DNA of 64,000 bases, from the NCBI GenBank assembly GCA_037447655.1, contig JBBHKE010001683.1:124001-188000 (forward strand). The letters run 5' to 3'. A program made the translations under genes and the position numbers. The notes beneath the pieces are model-generated. The model was not told the DNA's origin and did no database searches. It saw nothing but the letters and a program-made list of their open reading frames with translations. Of this stretch, positions 1 to 9,841 are shown piece after piece; position 1 is the stretch's first letter; the number at the start of each line of letters is the position of its first letter. The stretch is from Zygnema cylindricum (taxonomy: Eukaryota > Streptophyta > Zygnematophyceae > Zygnematales > Zygnemataceae).

Positions 1-353
1 GTGAAAGATATTTTAAAAATATTTTTTCTGACAATTTTTAGGTTTTTTTTTAATGGGAAGACGAGTGAGAAAGTAGAAAAACAAAATCGGAAAACCTGCG
101 GAAAGTTCTCGAACTGGCGTCGCCGTTATCAAAAGAGCGTACTGATATGCCCAAACTCTAAATATCTAATTTCAAAATCTGGACGTCCGCTGTCCGGTAT
201 TTTTAAAAATACTATCAAGTGCTTCATTCAACGATTATTATGTATAACCGTCACATGTCAAAGCATAATTTATTTTAAAGTTGGGCTAGTACGACGAATC
301 TTCACTATAGTCCAAAATACTTTATCAATGTACCGATTTCATGGGGACACCCC
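1..353. mobile_element. End of a PIF/Harbinger-like non-autonomous element, cut by the window edge
   Basis: The last ~65 bases (about 292-353) are the inverted, slightly diverged copy of the first ~65 bases of the next element (358 onward), ending in CATGGGGACACCCC. They therefore look like the terminus of a second element of the same family lying head to head with it. The rest of 1-291 has no recognisable gene; the reading frame at 1-375 runs across the element end and has no protein features. Confidence 0.5.
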
Positions 354-357
354 TTTA

Positions 358-1765
358 GGGTACGTCCCCATGTAAGCGGTACTTTGATAAAGTATTTTGG
401 AATGTAGTGAAGATTCTCCGTACTACTTTGAAGAGTGTCCCAATGTGCGAAAATGAAATCGGAACTTTGACATGTGACAGTTATAGACGTAGGTACAAAC
501 TGTGACGATTGAAGTCGACTGCGAAACTTCCGACGATTAGTGACGCCAAAAAAAAAAGCGAAATTGGTAGACGTCTAGATTTTTGTGAAATTGTAGATCA
601 TAGTTCAAAAGTAGGCGATTCTATTGTAGGCCTTTTGTAGGCGCCTATATCGCAAGTTGTGTTATGGGCTTTTCATGTGATCTTATTAAATCGCTACTTT
701 GATCAGCGACGGGTTGATCGTCCAAATTTGACGATAGTCCTATCATAAATTGTGTAATGGGTTTTTTATGTGATCTTCTTAGATCTCTACTTTAATCAGC
801 GACTGTCCGATCGTCCAAATCTGACGGTTTAAATAAAAAATACCTCAAAACTCACAGAATTTTTTTTTTTGTCCAAATGTTCTTCAAAATTTAGACATGA
901 TGTTTAATTCTCTATCGATCGATGTGCAACTCAGCCGTGTTACTATTTTTTTTCATTTTGCGACCAATACAATATGGGTCTTAAGATCATATTGTATGTT
1001 TTGTGTACAATAGGCATATTGTATGGGCGTATTTTCACCTACTTTTGAACTATGTTGTAGATGTTTAGGGTTTGGTGACATTGTGATGTCATGCTCACTT
1101 GTGACAACGTCGACGTCATTGATTCAATAAATTTCCGCCATGGTTTCTCGATTTCGTTTTTTCTACTTTTCTAACTCGATTTGCCATTAAAACAAAACCT
1201 ACAAATTGTCAAAAATAATATTTTTAAAATATCTTTCATTTTATACCAATATTGTCGCCTCTCATTCTATATAGTGTGAGTTAGAAGCGATGGCGTGAGA
1301 GGGAGAGAGGAGAGGCGACGGCGCAAAAATTTGAAAAGGACCCCATGAGTGAAAATGGAGGTCCGAGACCCCTGCAAATTTTTTTCGTACATGCGCGTGA
1401 TGGGCACAAAAAAAAATAGAGAGGACTCTCCCTCGTCCTAAAATTTTCCCACTCGTGTAGTGCGTGCGTGGGTCATTTTTCATTCGCTGTTTGGGCGGCA
1501 CTTTTACTAAAATCACCCCTCGAGGTGATTTTGGATGAAGTTTATTTTTGGATTGGATTCTCTTGCCCGGGGGTCGAACAGGGGAAAATGCTAAAATGCG
1601 TTCACATGACGACAAACACCCCGTACATCCAAAGTATGAATTGATGTTCACTCTACTTTGGTAAAAATGTTTTTTTTCGTACAGCTAAAGTTTTTTGTGA
1701 ATGTTCCTTGAATTTAAGGGCAAAAACAGAGAAAAATAGATACTTTAATACATGGGGACGTACCC
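358..1765. mobile_element. PIF/Harbinger-like non-autonomous DNA element, 1.4 kb
   Basis: Terminal inverted repeats GGGTACGTCCCCATGTA (358-374) and its exact complement (1749-1765) are flanked on both sides by TTA (355-357 and 1766-1768). A 3-bp TTA duplication with GG-starting ends is the signature of PIF/Harbinger elements. No transposase frame is present, so it must have been moved in trans. The interior carries a nested hAT-like MITE (599-1054), and its 1080-1490 part recurs in inverted, diverged form at about 20280-20760. Confidence 0.75.
599..1054. mobile_element. hAT-like MITE, copy 1 (nested)
   Basis: The element begins CATAGTTCAAAAGTAGG and ends with the complement (CACCTACTTTTGAACTATG). 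It is bounded by the exact 8-bp duplication TTGTAGAT (591-598, 1055-1062). An 8-bp duplication and CA-starting ends fit the hAT superfamily. There is no coding capacity. The same family recurs at 2693-7735 (split), 9521-9833 and 18858-19293. Confidence 0.8.
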
Positions 1766-1768
1766 TTA

Positions 1769-2684
1769 GACGCGCAAAGCAAGCGAAAATTATATATTTG
1801 TATTTCACTATTTCTAATGAAGTTTTCCCTTTTTGTCAATAATGGCAAAGTGGCAAATTGTGAATAGCCAAAAAGGTCACATTCTTCAACAGGAGCATTT
1901 TTTACCCACCTAATCCTACGACAAAGATTCTGCCGTCAAACGTTTTAGTCAAAGTTATGACACATTTGTCCCTTCAAGTTTATGAATTGTACGATTTTTG
2001 TCAAGCACTGTACTTTTAAGGACGTTTGCAAATTTCTGTCAATAATTGACTATACGAAATGGGGGAATATTGTAAAATCAACATACAGGTTCAAACTTTA
2101 AAGCAGACATTCGTTACATACGAAAAAATAGATAGTGGCACTAAGTCTGTGTATTTCACATACTGTCTACCGACACAATTCTACATGTGAAACAAAACAC
2201 TGGAGCTATTTATTTTGAGGAAAACTTCAGGCTATGAACAAATTTGATGGGTACATGAAATTCCAGACTATCTAATTTGATGTAGTAGGATATTTTTTGA
2301 CGACTAATAGGACCGGCCGTCAGATATTCTGGTTATTTCTGCTGTTGCTTGTAAATTGTTGAGGATGTGCGGGATGATGGTCTGTTCGTAAGAAGGCGAA
2401 ATATTTCCCTTTGCGAAGTAATTGGACCATCCGTTCACGATTTTTGGAGGATATTCCATATTTTGGGCGCGAGAATATTCTCTTACTCGTCCTTCTCCTG
2501 CGTCTTGGAGGTACGGAACAATCAAGTTCAACTTTTGCTCCATGGAGGGGATGTCGAGGTACGGAAGATCGTTCTAAAAGTCAACCGCTTAATCACTTTA
2601 AAAGTCATTGTTTTTTTTGTTTTTTTTTGTTTCAGTTACCCTTTTACTGTAATAAGAATTTGTGTTTGATCTCTTTAAGTGTTA
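1769..2684. other. Intergenic stretch without a supported gene
   Basis: Short frames on both strands (for example 2304-2543 minus, 2367-2669 plus) overlap each other and show no domain, no plant-like start context and no splice partners. I see nothing functional here. Confidence 0.5.
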
Positions 2685-3165
2685 CTTCAAACCATAGTTC
2701 AAAAGTAGGTGAAAGTAGGCCCATACAATATGCCTATTGTATGTAAAACATACAATATGACCTTAAGACCCATATTGTATTGGTCGCAAAATGAAAAAAA
2801 AAAAGTAACAGGGTTGAGTTGCACATCGATCGATAAAGTATTTAACGTCATGTCTAAATTTTGAAAAACATTTGGAAAATTTATTTTTCTGTGAGTTTTA
2901 AGGTATTTTTTATTGAAACCGTGATTTGGACGATTGGACGGTCGCTGATCAAAGTAGCGATCTAAGAAGATCACATGAAAAGTGTTGATATTTGTGTATT
3001 TTCTAGGTCTGTAAACATGATAGAAAAAGGCAGAGGCAGTCTGCCTCTAACTCCCCTCTCCAAGCCCCCACACTTGTTCTAGTCACTAAAGGTTGGATAG
3101 GGAGCTAAAGCCATGGCTGCCTAAGCTCTCTAGAGAAGACAAGGGGTAAATTAGGTAGACTTACC

Positions 3166-3252
3166 AAAAACTAGTTGAAGGACCCAAGAATTGACCCTGG
3201 TACCTACCGTCTGTCAATCAATCATAGTCGGTAGCTTTAACCATTTAGTCTA
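3166..3252 (-). promoter_or_regulatory. Antisense tRNA-like (Pol III-type) module in A1 5' LTR
   Basis: Read on the minus strand: A-box-like TAGACTAAATGG (3252-3241) followed by TTAAAGC, then B-box-like GGGTCAATTCT (3197-3187), then TTTTT (3170-3166). Order and spacing resemble a tRNA gene, with about 11 extra bases between the boxes. Equivalent modules occur at the same LTR position in families B, C and D, and the C copy (54418-54492) is closest to consensus. Transcription is not shown by sequence alone. Confidence 0.45.
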
Positions 3253-3785
3253 GCGCTAGTATTAAACATATAAGGTTTGATAATTATTTAATTAGTTACA
3301 CGTAGACTTTATCATTTAACTAGAAATATATACGTAGTGCATAGATTCAATTATATAAAGTACGAAGTACGATACGGTTACGAAATAAATACGACGCATT
3401 TTGTTTGACATCAAAAAGAATACCGCGCAAGTATTTATGACGGCTACGATTGAAATCCGGATTTGATCGAACGGCCGCGAAGGATGCCGAGATCGCGGAA
3501 GAGGATTTTGGCGATTTTGCGATCACCGCCACATCGAATGACACGTGGCAAAACCACATTGGATTGCAGCAACTCCGGGGATTACGGAAACGAATCCCGA
3601 TATGACATGTGTCGACATTTTGGCCATGCCGTACGATGGCCGTACAGAAAGTACACCGGCACCTGTACTTTTTTGTACGACACCGTATTTTAATTGGTGC
3701 CGTACTTCAGTAGATAGAGTTTTAGAGGGGGAATAGGACTTAAAATTTTTTGGGTAGGTAGCTGCCTCTCCCAAAGAGCACCTTG

Positions 3786-3792
3786 TATAAAT
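3786..3792 (+). promoter_or_regulatory. TATA box of A1 5' LTR
   Basis: TATAAAT lies about 375 bases before the LTR end, downstream of the GTAC-rich block. The same motif stands at 6984-6990 in the 3' LTR and as TATAAAA at 17868-17874 in A2. It probably fixes the retroelement transcript start. Confidence 0.55.
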
Positions 3793-4161
3793 GGCAAACT
3801 TTGGCCAGCCATAACTATCAATTTACTTGACCATTTTCATTGATTCTTTTTGCTGCGGACTCAAGGGAATACAGGCTACACACGGGTGTACTCGGTCAGA
3901 GTATTTGCCTGCCAGGGTGGCGGTATTTCTAAGGGAAAGTCAAAGTGGGTGAATTTGTCCAAATCTCATATTCTAACTTTGCATTCTGTGGTGGAACTGA
4001 GAACACAGAAAGTCTTATTTCACAGGGTTGAAGCTATAATGTGTTTGTGATTATCAAGGGGTCTGTCATCTGGGTTTATATCAACTTGGAGTCGGCACTA
4101 TCTAGATAAGCTTCTTTTGGATCTTCTTACTCTGAGGGCCAATGGAGGTCTCAGAGTTTCA

Positions 4162-4175
4162 GTTATGGGCCCACC
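4162..4175 (+). promoter_or_regulatory. A1 primer-binding site (half initiator tRNA-Met)
   Basis: GTTATGGGCCCACC immediately follows the LTR terminal CA. It is complementary to the anticodon-arm sequence GGTGGGCCCATAAC of plant initiator tRNA-Met (recalled, not searched). The usual plant copia site TGGTATCAGAGC is absent. Confidence 0.75.
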
Positions 4176-5403
4176 ATCTAGGGTGCCTATGTTCGATGGA
4201 ACAGGCTTCACTTATTGGGAGTTTACTATGGAGGGATTGCTTTTGGAGAAGCACTTATGGGGAATTGTTTCGGGACAAGTGAGATGTCCACCACTTGGCT
4301 TTGGAGGAGCTTACTATGGAGAATCATCTGAGGCTGCCTAGAATATCAATCGGAGTTCAGATGCAACGGAAGGTGAAGGGAAAAACCGTTCCGTGGATGG
4401 GGAAAAATGGGAGAAGGGAAAAGGAACACCGATGGTGAGGGGAGCTAAGCTCTTGACTATGGTTCCATTTGTAGAGATTAAAACTGAAGAAAATGACAAA
4501 AAAATATGGGAATACAAAAACACTATAGCAAAGCATCTCATACTTAGAAATGTGTCTAAGTCCATAGCTATCACTCTTATAAACTTAATGAAGTCTTCAG
4601 AGATATGGGAAGCACTAAGTCAGATTTATAAGAGTAAGACTATTCAGAGGTAGCAATTAGTAACCCAAGAAATAGATGCCACTGTTTATAAAGGCGGTAG
4701 CATGATAGAGTTTTGCAATGATATTGCTGCGCTATATGTTGAGCTTGCTAGTGCGAGATATGTAGAATCTGAGAAGAGGAAGATTAATACACTACTGATG
4801 AAACTCCCAGATGAGTACGAAAACATCATTTGTCGTATGCAGGCAATGGATGGCTCCTCGTGGACTTGGAGCTTTACCATGGGGATAATTCTTGTGAGGG
4901 AAAGCACTTTGGAGCTTCGTAGGGGAAGTGACAAGGTGAATGCATTTACAGTTGGTGGTGATAGGCGGAAGCGTGATGAGAGGAACGACGGTGATTGGCG
5001 GAAGCGTGATGAGAGGAACGGTGGTGACGAGCGGAAGCGTGATGAGGGGAAGAAAGACAAAGGTAAACCTTATCGGAACTTTGGTGGAAAGAGAGGGAGA
5101 AGAAAAGAAAGTGGAGCTTCGAAAAAAGGGGTTTACTTCTTTTGTAGGGAACCGGGTCACTATATGGAGGAATGCCCTTGTTTGGAAAAACTTAGAAGTT
5201 GGAATGTGCATGAGGAGGAAGAAGAAGAAGAGGAGAAAGAGGATGAAGATATTTTGGAGCTTCTCCGGATCAGTAGTATGGGGAAGAGAGAAAAGCACAC
5301 AGAAATTTCACGGAAGCAACAATGTGCTTTTGGAGGTATAAGGGAAGTAAAGAGAGAGGAGGTAATTGAGGATGTCGAGGAGTGTAGAGTGTATGACTTA
5401 TAA
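4165..5403 (+). pseudogene. gag: A1 gag (copia type) with two internal stops
   Basis: The frame opens with the ATG inside the primer-binding site (MGPPSRVP...FDGTGFTYWEF). It runs in one frame to 5403, interrupted only by TAG at 4339-4341 and TAG at 4651-4653. The gag core (KLPDEYENI-type helix block) is at about 4700-4920. A basic linker of three 11-residue repeats (RKRDER) follows at 4957-5052. The zinc knuckle has lost its first cysteine (YFFCREPGHYMEEC). An acidic run and a RKQQCAFGG block, which precedes the protease in full-length relatives, follow. No frameshifts are seen, unusual for such a decayed setting. The terminal TAA directly abuts the next reading frame. Confidence 0.8.
4957..5052 (+). 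repeat. Three 33-bp tandem units in A1 gag
   Basis: Units start at 4957, 4990 and 5023. The unit is a multiple of three, so the repeat adds 11-residue blocks of the type GDxRKRDERNG to the Gag linker just before the zinc-knuckle region. Confidence 0.85.
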
Positions 5404-6168
5404 ATGAGAAAGTCACATCTAGGATCCATAAGTGAAAACGGGAAAGATAAAATTAATGACGATAATTTTATTGATAATAGGGAAGCAGAAAACTGGTCGG
5501 AAAGGGAGACGTCAACGGATTCTGAGGAAAGGGGAGAAGTGAAACTTGAAGAGGATTTAAAGGATCGGGGAGAAGAGAAATATTTGATTAAAGGTTTAGG
5601 TGAGAAGAAATATTTATTGGGAATCAAAATAGAAAGTGATAGTGGAAAGAATTCCATGGGAGAGAGTGAGGGAATTTCGGAAAATGGGGTAGTTATCATG
5701 GATAAAAATACGAGTACGGAAGATGTGGATCTTATGAGGAACTTAGTGGGGACTAGTGTTTTTTGGGAATATTTGGAGGTGGATGGATTTGACATCACTA
5801 CTTCGTGTGATGTCGCTTGTGAAGATGTGCTTGTAAAAGGGTTATCATCCGGGTATATGTTGCAGATTGGAGATGGGGCTGGCTGTTTAGATTGCAAGAG
5901 AGAAATCGGGTTGTGTGTGGATGAAAAAGTGATGAGGTGGATAAAATCTTTGCTCGGGGTTATGAAACTTCGGATGCTTAATAAAATTTGTGATCACCAA
6001 GATCGAAAGTTTATTTCAGCTCATCTAATGAACCTTTTAAAATGTGAGGGTATTGTCATAAAGGTTTATAAAAGGAAAAGGAAAAAAAAAAAGAAAAAAA
6101 GAAAAAAAATTGGGAGGGAGTATTTTGGTTTTTTTTTGTGTGTGGTAGTTGGAAGGAAAATAGACTAG
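5404..6168 (+). CDS. A1 ORF2: RT-tail/RNase-H-derived reading frame (254 codons)
   Basis: It starts with the ATG directly after the gag TAA and stays in the gag frame. Despite strong divergence it aligns in order with the C-terminal pol of the full-length relatives here. DLKDRGEEKYL...GLGEKKYLLGI matches the end of reverse transcriptase. DITTSCD matches the RNase H DITTWSD block with its aspartate. RWIKSLLG matches MWVKSLLG, and KICDHQD matches FFCDNHA. The polymerase core, protease and integrase are missing. A long lysine/arginine run is near the C-terminus. A2 (16393-16860) encodes a recognisably similar product with the same derived changes (GAGCL.CKREIG), so this is a family trait and not decay of one copy. 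Whether it is translated or active is unknown. Confidence 0.55.
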   Translation: MRKSHLGSISENGKDKINDDNFIDNREAENWSERETSTDSEERGEVKLEEDLKDRGEEKYLIKGLGEKKYLLGIKIESDSGKNSMGESEGISENGVVIMDKNTSTEDVDLMRNLVGTSVFWEYLEVDGFDITTSCDVACEDVLVKGLSSGYMLQIGDGAGCLDCKREIGLCVDEKVMRWIKSLLGVMKLRMLNKICDHQDRKFISAHLMNLLKCEGIVIKVYKRKRKKKKKKRKKIGREYFGFFLCVVVGRKID

Positions 6169-6181
6169 AAAATAAGGGGAG

Positions 6182-7357
6182 TGTTGATATTTGTGTATTT
6201 TCTAGGTCTGTAAACAGGATAAAAAAAGGCAGAGGCAGTCTGCCTCTAACTCCCCTCTCCAAGCCCCCACACTTGTTCTAGTCACTAAAGGTTGGATAGG
6301 GAGCAAGAGCCATGGCTGCCTAAGCTCTCTAGAGAAGACAAGGGGTAAATTAGGTAGACTTACCAAAAGCTAGTTGAAGGACCCAAGAATTGACCCTGGT
6401 ACCTACCGTCTGTCAATCAATCATAGTCGGTAGCTTTAACCATTTAGTCTAGCGCTAGTATTAAACATATAAGGTTTGATAATTATTTAATTAGTTACAC
6501 GTAGACTTTATCATTTAACTAGAAATATATACGTAGTGCATAGATTCAATTATATAAAGTACGAAGTACGATACGGTTACGAAATAAATACGACGCATTT
6601 TGTTTGACATCAAAAAGAATACCGCGCAAGTATTTATGACGGCTACGATTGAAATCCGGATTTGATCGAACGGCCGCGAAGGATGCCGAGATCGCGGAAG
6701 AGGATTTTGGCGCTTTGCAATCACCGCCACATCGAATGACACGTGGCAAAACCACATTGGATTGCGGCAACTCCGGGGATTACGGAAACGAATCCCGATA
6801 TGACATGTGTCGACATTTTGGCCATGTCGTACGATGGCCGTACAGAAAGTACACCGGCACCTGTACTTTTATGTACGACACAATATTTTAATTGGTGCCG
6901 TACTTCAGTAGATAGAGTTTTAGAGGGGGAATAGGACTTAGAAAATTTTGGGTAGGTAGCTGCCTCTCCCAGAGAGCACCTTGTATAAATGGCAAACTTT
7001 GGCCAGCCATAACTATCAATTTACTTGACCATTTTCAATGACTCTTTTTGATGCGGACTCAGGGAAATCCACGCTACACAGGGATGTAGTCGGTCAGAGT
7101 TTTTGTTTGCCAGGGTGGCGGTATTTCTTAGGGAAATTCAAAGTGGGTGAATGTGTCTAAATCTCATATTCTAACTTTGCATTCTGTGGTGGAACTGAGC
7201 ACACAGAGAGTCTTATTTCACAGGGGTGAAGCTATAATGGGTTTGTGATTGTCAAGGGGTCAGTCATTTGGGTTTATATCAACTTGGAGTCGGCACTATC
7301 TAGATAAGCTTCTTTTGGATCTGCTTACTCTGAGGGCCAATGGAGGTCAGAGTTTCA
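6182..7357 (+). repeat. A1 3' LTR
   Basis: It is preceded by the polypurine tract AAATAAGGGGAG and ends in CA before the AAAAG duplication. The tRNA-like module recurs at 6365-6451 on the minus strand and the TATA box at 6984-6990. A 2-bp deletion sits near its end relative to the 5' LTR. Confidence 0.9.
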
Positions 7358-7911
7358 AAAAGCCCATAACATAACTTACGATAGGACTATCTGTCATATC
7401 AGCGTCTGCAATGTTGAAGGCCACACTAAATAAAGCCTCAAGTTGACTAACCACGCAGTATGGGACGATAAAAAAAAACATTCCACACTGCCAAGTCCGC
7501 GTTTTATTTTTCCGGGTTTTCTTTCCCGCAGAATGTCATCCTACGCCGTGTCATTTCGTTAAAAAATTTCGCCCGGTGGCGTGCGTTGTAGTATGATCAT
7601 ACGTCAAATTCGTACGTTCGTACAAGAGTGTGCACAACGCACACACAAACATTATGCTTATTCTACGCGAGTTTTGTGCCAAGTTTTGTGCGCCTACCAA
7701 AGTCCTACCATAAAAACGCTTACTTTTGAACTAGGCTTTAAACTTAATCCGATCCCATTGAAAACGGAGATGCCAAACGTGAAATTTTAAAAAATCAAGA
7801 GTTCAAAAATCATCTTTAGAAACCATCTTTGTTGCATTCACACTAATGATGGATGATGAATGAGATGAGGAAATGAATGTCCTTTTTTTTGTTTGGACGT
7901 GAATCGCCCTT

Positions 7912-7955
7912 GACGTCACCTTACGTCAACAAAGACGTCACCTTACGTCAACAAA
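7912..7955 (+). repeat. Two 22-bp tandem units with ACGT cores
   Basis: Units 7912-7933 and 7934-7955 are identical and contain GACGTCA and TTACGTCAA; a further GACGTC follows at 7956. These are perfect cores for bZIP-type factors, but no gene starts nearby. Confidence 0.8.
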
Positions 7956-8857
7956 GACGTCGCGATGTGATTCATGTTGCCGTACGATTGGTCGCCGATT
8001 ACTCAAATTTGTCCGTACCATTCATTCATTCATTCGGGATACGACTTCATGTTTTTTCTAAGTCGGATTTCTGCATTCCGAAAAGGTTTTCCGGAAAAGA
8101 AGATGATTTAGGGTGCGTCTCCATGTACTTGTAACTTAGAGAAATTACTTTGTTTCTTAGCGCAGATCCGACGGACCCGGATTTCAGTTGTCCCTATGTG
8201 TAAAAACGGAATTAAAACTTAAGGGTGTGACGATTGTATACGCTGACAGGCTCGTGACGGCTGCCAGCTTCTACAATCTGTGATGACGCACCGGATTTTT
8301 TCAAATTGTTCGTGACGTCGCATAATTGTTTGTGAGAGGCGGCGAGTGGAGTTGATGTGGCGCCCTCACAGATTTCTCACGTTTTCGTGAAATGGCATGG
8401 GAATCTTCAGATCCCCTGAAATGAAAAAATCCATACTGAACGAAACCTGACAAAACGAAACAAATTGTGTACTTTGATGGACCCAAACGGACAAAACATA
8501 CCGAATTGTGTACTTTTCGTCGTCGCTTGAATTCATTTGAAATTTTTAGAAAAAAATTTACACGTGTGAATACGTGTTATTATTTGTTTAGCGAAAAAAC
8601 TTTGTTTTAAAAAACATCGCGCATGTGTTTTAAAGAAAAGTTTGAAGATGACGTTTTTTGGCGTGGCCGTGGGTTGAAGAGCACAAAACGACAACATGTA
8701 GTACATCCTAAATTCGATGATGACGCAAAATGTACTTTTACACTTTTCTATTTTTTTGTACGGCTGACACTTACGCGGTACGGCACTAAGTTTTAGTGGA
8801 AAACGACAGGAAAAAAACCCTTACTTTGGACAGTTGTCAAGTTTTGACGCACTTGAC

Positions 8858-8919
8858 CGTATGTTTTGTCCGTCGCTACGCTCCAAATCGTATATTTTGT
8901 CCGTCACTACGCTCCAAAA
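8858..8919 (+). repeat. Two 31-bp tandem units
   Basis: Units 8858-8888 and 8889-8919 (core TTTTGTCCGTCRCTACGCTC) differ at two or three positions. They lie inside the inverted-repeat element at 7834-9039. Confidence 0.7.
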
Positions 8920-9039
8920 AGGTTGACAGCCGAGTGTTCGACCTGTTTGGCGCCTCTGTTTTTGTTTTTTTGCTGAATGAATGGTACGGGATCATTCGTT
9001 TCCTCATCTCATTCATCATCCATTTCTAGTGTGAATGCA

Positions 9040-9520
9040 CGGCATGGTATAGGCCAATGAGGGGAAATTGCCGTCAGAACGTGAATACGGTAAAAGTTAA
9101 ACGTCTCGCCGGAAACGCTAAGAAAAATTTGCTACGCTTTCCTAAAAGTTAACATATAAAACATCGTAACACTGAAAAATGTTCTGATGGAAATTTGAAA
9201 TTTCCCCTTGGGCCGTCTAGATTTCTGGACATTTAAGCGGCCAAGGGAGTTTTTCCCCCGGCCGGCTAAATTCTGTAACTGGTTAAATTTATTGAAATTA
9301 CGCGGAAAGAGTGAAGCGGTCAACATATGGCCGTACGAGGCCAATCCTCCAGCTAGTTCTTTTTTCGTATGAACGCAGACACGTGTAGCTGAATTCATGT
9401 CTGTATAAAATTATTTTGTGTCCGCTGTCATTCCCTTTTTTAGTTTTTTAGTTTTTACCATTATGAAACGTTTAAAACAACTATGCCACCGGTTTCAACA
9501 CGTAATCACAACATTTTAAC
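9040..9520. other. Intergenic, no supported feature
   Basis: The minus-strand frame at 9132-9398 has no recognisable domain and no splice context. I see nothing else here. Confidence 0.4.
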
Positions 9521-9833
9521 CATAGTTCAAAAGTAGGCGTTTTTATGGTAGGCCTTTGGTCGGCGCCTTTATCGTAAGTTGTGTTACGGGCTTTTCATGT
9601 GATCTTCTTAGATCACTACTTTGATCGGTGACCGTCCGATCGTCCGAATCTGACGGTGTAAACAGTTTTTTTGGTCCGAATGGTTTAATTGGTCCAATTT
9701 TTTGTCCGAATGTTTTAATTGGTCCGAATAGGTCCGAATACAATATGGGTCTTAAGGTCATACAGTCATACTGTATGTTTTGCATACAATAAGCATATTG
9801 TATGGGCCTACTTTCACCTACTTTTGAACTATG
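9521..9833. mobile_element. hAT-like MITE, copy 3 (313 bp)
   Basis: It starts CATAGTTCAAAAGTAGGCG and ends CACCTACTTTTGAACTATG. The 8-bp duplication ATTTTAAC is exact on both sides (9513-9520, 9834-9841). This is the shortest complete copy and includes a short run of repeated GTCCGAAT-type units inside. Confidence 0.85.
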
Positions 9834-9841
9834 ATTTTAAC

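Larger units (their letters stand above)
2983..4161 (+). repeat. A1 5' LTR
   Basis: It is nearly identical to 6182-7357. It contains a G-box-like ACACGTGG, a palindromic GTACGATGGCCGTAC-type block, a TATA box (3786-3792) and an antisense tRNA-like module (3166-3252). Short frames inside it are LTR sequence, not genes. Confidence 0.9.
2983..7357 (+). mobile_element. A1: complete non-autonomous Ty1/copia-type LTR retrotransposon
   Basis: Two LTRs of about 1.18 kb (2983-4161 and 6182-7357), starting TGTTGATATTTG and ending CA, enclose a 2.0 kb interior. The 5-bp target duplication AAAAG is exact (2978-2982 and 7358-7362). The interior holds a gag frame and, in the same frame, a region derived from the end of reverse transcriptase and RNase H. 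Protease, integrase and most of the reverse transcriptase are absent, so movement would need a partner element. The LTRs differ by scattered substitutions only, so insertion is moderately old. A 3' polypurine tract lies at about 6169-6181. Confidence 0.92.
2693..7735. mobile_element. hAT-like MITE, copy 2, split by the A1 retrotransposon
   Basis: Left part 2693-2982 starts CATAGTTCAAAAGTAGG; right part 7363-7735 ends ACTTTTGAACTAGG. Joined at the A1 target site the two halves align with the uninterrupted copy at 18858-19293. Flanking 8-bp duplications are CTTCAAAC (2685-2692) and CTTTAAAC (7736-7743), 7 of 8 identical, which shows that the two halves belong to one insertion. Confidence 0.85.
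7834..9039. mobile_element. Non-autonomous element with ~46-bp terminal inverted repeats
   Basis: Arms 7834-7879 and 8994-9039 are near-identical inverted copies (GCATTCACACTA..., GGATGATGAATGAGATGAGG). I find no clear target duplication, so the superfamily is open. Inside, TTA plus GGGTGCGTCTCCATGTA at 8108-8127, and the following ~130 bases, resemble the left end of the Harbinger-like element at 358, suggesting an internal insertion or shared ancestry. No transposase frame. Confidence 0.6.

Noticed and set aside
2304-2746. Overlapping plus and minus frames as a small gene pair
   Set aside because: No domain, no homologous copy kept open, and the plus frame runs into a MITE.
4792-5298. 168-codon minus-strand frame, and similar ones opposite gag at 5160-5897
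   Set aside because: Shadows of the A-rich gag reading frame; composition is Ser/Pro/Phe-rich as expected from antisense of Lys/Glu codons.
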